From assembly GCA_008360955.1 (NCBI GenBank), contig LUCM01001717.1:62001-126000 (forward strand): a stretch of 64,000 nucleotides of DNA, in the 5' to 3' direction. The notes beneath the pieces are model-generated. The model did no database searches, had not been told where the DNA came from, and was given only the letters and a program-made list of their open reading frames with translations. This stretch comes from Fasciolopsis buskii. Lineage: Eukaryota; Platyhelminthes; Trematoda; Plagiorchiida; Fasciolidae. Shown here in pieces: positions 60,401-64,000 of the stretch (positions within the stretch are counted from its first letter, which is position 1; every line of letters starts with the position of its first letter). The position numbers and the translations under genes are program-made.

Positions 60401-60580
60401 GCGTTTTTACCTTTTATCTTTTACCTCCTATATTGATGAAACAACAATGTACACCTTCAGGAAGGAAGCCGCGGCCGGCAGAGGGCTACCAAGTAGGGAA
60501 GTTAACCGGCGGCAGGAGGATTCGAACCAGCGACCTTCACGTCCAAACTTGACGACCTTATCCGTTTGGCCACCGCCGTT
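60401..60580 (-). mobile_element. SINE-A copy 3 (complete tRNA-like head)
   Basis: On the minus strand the head at 60579-60507 is about 71 nt: GGCGGTGGCCAAACGGATAA (A-box region), a CGTC...GACG anticodon-like stem with a 7-nt loop, CTGGTTCGAATCC (B box) and TGCCGCC closing the acceptor-like stem. The body contains TTCCCTACTTGG, CTGCCGGCCGCGGCTTCC, GTGTACATTGTTGTTTCATC, and the copy ends in AAAAGGTAAAAAC. It is the best copy of the family in the window and shows what the 3.56-kb copy has lost. Confidence 0.78.
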
Positions 60581-61786
60581 CTACTAGGCCTCGAATAACT
60601 CCGTATAAATCTTATTTAATCCCAAAATATTGCGAAAAGTGAACTACTAATGAAACAGTATATACATTAAACAAAAACCGATTCTTTTATTAGGTTTGTA
60701 TCAAAAACATGAGAACTTTCTATGCTTTGGGTCATTGCAGTTTCGCTTTCCCTACTATTGCGAGTAAACATCCACTGAATCTCGACAGGTTCTTCAATAA
60801 TCGAAACGCGGATCGATTGGGGGAAAACTACAGCTAAACTTGGCAGGCACATTTTTAGGCGATCGCATCGTTCATTTTGTCACTCATTTTTCGCTTACCA
60901 CTTTCTAAACAGTTGACATTTGAGCGTTTTCACTAGAATTTGGATATTCACGTTTGCAAACGTTTGTGGAAAACAAATAAGAAAGAATGTCTTCGAGAAT
61001 GGAATACTCACTTATAAACAGATCAGTGATTCGTTTTAAGTAGTACAGAAAGTCATGGTGAAAATTCTTTAATAAATTTTGATAAAAATCGATTCTAAAA
61101 TCGACGACCCCTAGTAAATTCAGAGTAGTAACAGTACTGCAAGTATTCAGTAGCAAATGTATGGTTTCCCTGCCCGAACTCGATAATGACAATCACGTAG
61201 GAAGCGAAATTATATTCGAAGCACGTCCAACGAATCCTCACTCCGACCCACGTTATTTGATGCTGCTAATTTCGTCCGTTATCAATTACCCATAAGCATG
61301 CTGTCTGAGTAACACGCAGCCTGATTGTTGCAGGTATGAGCAGCAGCACGTGTGCATATTTCATCTATTGGTTTTTCGGGCTACGCACATCACAAAAACC
61401 ACGTTTGTGATAAAAGATATATTACATCAATCCTGAACTTGTTTATTCCAACAGGCAGACGAAAGCGTACGATTACGTCGACACATGGGTCGTTCAGCAT
61501 CACACTCCTTAATTATGCAAACAGCCGTAATGGGTATCGGTTTCACCTTTGACACGGGACGGACTGAACCTCATCCACATTTTCCCTTCATGTATTTTGT
61601 TCGTTTATTTGTTTGCATTGTCTCACAATCAGGTGTTTCGTAAAATCCCGCTTTTGCTCCGATCGCATAAACGGTTGCCATGGTTGCAGCATGCGGTTCG
61701 TTGCGATATAGCGAACTAAACATGCGGAGGCAGGAAAAGTAGCGGAAACAAACACTGTCAGGCACCAATGGCTTTCATTGAGAACG
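60581..61786. other. Non-genic stretch with two coding-like minus-strand frames
   Basis: Minus-strand frames of 61 codons (60852-60667, with SIIEEPVEIQWMFTRNSRES) and 95 codons (61192-60905) lie one after the other. They read rather like protein but match no family I know, and I see no good splice junction between them. Nothing else is recognised. Confidence 0.3.
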
Positions 61787-61975
61787 ACATGTGAACAAAC
61801 TCAACAAGGCAAAGTTTACTAGAGTGAACGGGAGATGGCGACACAGTGATAATACATACTCCTGACCGATGGAAATCCCGGGTTCAAACTCTGGTTCCGG
61901 TGGGTGATATGCAATTCGCGCGCGAAGGATAAAGTTCGAAAGGCAGTCAGTAGGGCATTGAAATAACTGCAAACA
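61787..61975 (+). repeat. Dispersed repeat C, copy 2 (possibly tRNA-derived)
   Basis: After ACATGTGAACAAACTCAAC it has GATGGCGACACAGTGATAAT (weak A box) and CCCGGGTTCAAACTCTGG (B-box-like), then the shared right-hand part GGTGGGTGATATGC and GAAAGGCAGTCAGTAGGGC. The boxes suggest a third tRNA-derived family, but copy 1 does not keep them, so this is an inference. Confidence 0.5.
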
Positions 61976-62114
61976 GTTCACTGAAAGCTGATTGGTTTAA
62001 GCCAATACTGTGGATCACCAGTTTTTGTGCTTTAGTTAGTGGCTATTTATTAGTGATCAATAAGGCCTCAGAAAAAGGCAACCATGTTGGTTTAAGATTT
62101 TGCAATATCGATTG

Positions 62115-62990
62115 AGAAGCAAAACCATCATCATCTTTATCATCGTTCAGCGTCAAACAGCAAGGCAAGCCTCACTGACCGCTGCCTTTCCCCAGAGTAA
62201 CACGTCTATATAAAAGATGTATATCCAAGGGAACAGGGTGTGATTTACGACGGTAAAAGATTAAGTGGCTGCAGCCACACACGGAACCACGCCTAATGTA
62301 TAAACGCCGCGTTTTCAAATCATTGATTCGATAGAAAATCACAACACGATCGCCACTTTCACGGTTACACTGTCATCTCTTAAGTTGGTCTCCACCAGTA
62401 GTCGACGAGTTCTTTTCGGGACCCCAACCCGAAAGGCTTGAGGACACCTACTTTACCTAACTTCGTTCACATTCTTCATTCCCACGGTGCCACGTCAATC
62501 TGTTGACCTCACATGGCTTCGTCGCCACCGCCTTGAGAGGAACGTCAAATTAGGCACGCTATGGTAAGACCGATTGTCGTCATACGCCAACACGATAGAC
62601 CAACCGCGTGTCTTACTAAGTTTCAGTCTAACGCTGATGAAACACTATGTCAGAAGTCGTATCCAATACCAGATTCCTAACCTCAATATTACTCACCCGG
62701 TCACTCCATCCAATCCTAGCCATACTACGTAGACATCGATGGTCGAAAACCTCCAACCGACGAACATCTCCCACACGCCTATTCCATGTCTCGCAGTCGT
62801 ACAACAGAACTGAGCACACTTCAGCACAATGCACTGCCTTTCGACTTTAGTGACATATCAGGCCGACGCCACAAGAGCTTCAGTCCAGCGTAAGCTGCTC
62901 GAGCCTTCGATATACGCGTGTTTACCTTCACTGCCAAGCTACCATCGTTTAAGACGAGAGGTAGCATGGTGACTAAATATCAATCGTTTT
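62115..62990 (-). mobile_element. 3' part of an RTE-like LINE (same family as 14-17 kb)
   Basis: On the minus strand a piece starting near 62.96 kb reads VNTRISKARAAYAGLKLLWR then RPDMSLKSKG. A 68-codon frame (62834-62628) carries CSVLLYDCETWNRRVGDVRR then LEVFDHRCLRSMARIGWSDR. The next 500 bp align with the 3' UTR of the 14-17 kb element (AGGTAAAGTAGGTGTC, GGGTTGGGGTCCCGAAAAGA, GGCGATCGTGTTGTGATTTT), ending in GAACGATGATAAAGATGATG at about 62.12-62.15 kb. It is 5'-truncated after the RT. The YDCETW segment keeps the tyrosine-cysteine form better than the 16.6-kb copy. Confidence 0.85.
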
Positions 62991-64000
62991 GTCTCATAAT
63001 AGATGAAGATGAATTTTTCTTGTTCTTTTTTTTGTCCGATCTAAGACCGAATCACCTGTGTCGCTAATCACTTGGACGCAAATCCCCCTTTTCGATGACC
63101 GCGGCGAAACTCTGTCTAACCTATGTTGACATGTTCTCAACTGCAAGTGAACTTTTGTGCAAAGAGTTTAGGTGGTTCAGCTCTGTTCAATGCACCCTGA
63201 GAAGTAACCTCCTCATTTTGTGTGGATATTCATTTGAGGAGGTCAATCCGTGCACTTTCCTACACACACTCGGTGTGCCGACTGAATCAGTTGAATGGAT
63301 GACTATCGCTGAACTGCCTCTCGATCACGATCAGCCTGTTCTCTTTTTTGTCAATCATTGTTGTTTTATGCCCGCCTCTGTCTCTCTCTCCCTCTCTCTG
63401 TGAACTTTTCTATTATATATCTGTGCTACCGGGTGTCAGTGGCAAAACAGATCCAAACGTGAATGTTCTTTCCCGAGTAATGATAATGAAGAGTGTTTCG
63501 TCTGCCATTACAGCATAACGTTTCGTTGGACACTGGACTTTACTGATTGATCAACTAAAACGTTGTGTTCAAATGACAGTCACACTGGGAATGCAGACCA
63601 CTGGCGCATTCAGGAAATTAGGATCCATCCCACGGGTTCCCGACTTCTGTTTCAACTGTGATCGGAAAAAAGTAAAGTAATTTAATCAGCGACCAGCCAG
63701 ATTTGCTCATCTATCCAAATACCCAACTCTTTCATACAAGTAACTCACGCTGGTATGAGCTATTATCCTATCACTGTGTCACGTGTACGCACATCGTGCA
63801 ATACGCAGTCGTTTCATTCAACAATGTTTGTTCATCGACTCGCCAAAGGCTCATGACCGTGATTCATCCGTACCGCTTTATCAAAGTTAATCTTAAACAG
63901 GTGATGTTTGGTTATATTCCTGAAATTTTAAACTACGTTGGCTTTGCTCCATCTCCGGAATCTATCAAAAACCCGCCTTATCACGCTTTTGGTGAAACTG
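62991..64000. other. Non-genic stretch at the right end
   Basis: A 102-codon plus-strand frame (63095-63403) ends in a CT-rich low-complexity run (SVSLSLSL) and has no known motif. Nothing else is recognised up to the window end, so a gene continuing beyond it cannot be excluded. Confidence 0.5.

Noticed and set aside
63095..63403. 102-codon frame near the right end as a gene start
   Set aside because: It ends in CT-rich low complexity and no domain is visible.
1..64000. CRISPR arrays, bacterial operons, rRNA genes, spliced-leader RNA
   Set aside because: No regularly spaced direct repeats of CRISPR type, no ribosome-binding sites followed by packed ORFs, and no rRNA or flatworm spliced-leader sequence was seen on either strand.

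Overview
The window reads as repeat-rich, gene-poor nuclear DNA of a flatworm, most likely a digenean fluke with a large genome, although a cestode is not excluded. There are no bacterial-style operons, stop codons are frequent in all six frames, and moderately AT-rich background carries ageing retroelements. The best taxonomic clue is the 14.0-17.2 kb LINE. Its endonuclease/reverse transcriptase pieces (GDFNAQ, QIDHI, YRWRGSV, QAGFRPGRGCIDQIFTLRQ, GMCFAPSKCK, RLEVFDHR) match, as I remember them, an RTE-like family common in trematodes. The species is an inference and I cannot fix it.

Layout. 1-13.5 kb is mostly featureless: one tRNA-derived SINE (3.56 kb), an (AAAC)n run, and a (TATC)n microsatellite holding the only assembly gap. 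The left edge of that gap carries 17 of 19 bases of the synthetic Nextera/Tn5 mosaic end. 13.6-17.2 kb holds a nearly complete but dead RTE-like LINE on the plus strand. 19.6-24.3 kb is a repeat nest with two LINE tails, a 200-bp palindromic foldback element and three copies of a second SINE family. A second foldback copy lies at 27.4 kb and another SINE-B at 30.5 kb. A 5'-truncated jockey/CR1-like RT lies at 35.8-37.5 kb and an RTE-like 3' fragment at 42.6-43.1 kb. 47.3-51.1 kb holds a roughly full-length degenerate CR1-like LINE on the minus strand, interrupted by an odd A/C-only tract. 53.2-54.4 kb is a Penelope-like GIY-YIG fragment flanked by inverted copies of its own 3' end. The right end (57-63 kb) has SINEs, a paired dispersed repeat and another copy of the 14-17 kb LINE family on the minus strand.

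I found no convincing host gene. A few short coding-like stretches (29.5, 32.9, 39.6, 42.2 kb) are listed at low confidence. One (42.2 kb) recalls the core of ENY2. How things work together: the SINE families carry A- and B-box-like tRNA heads and presumably depended on the enzymes of LINEs such as those found here, but every LINE copy seen is disabled by stops, frameshifts or lost catalytic residues. The window therefore looks like a graveyard of at least four non-LTR/PLE lineages rather than an active locus.
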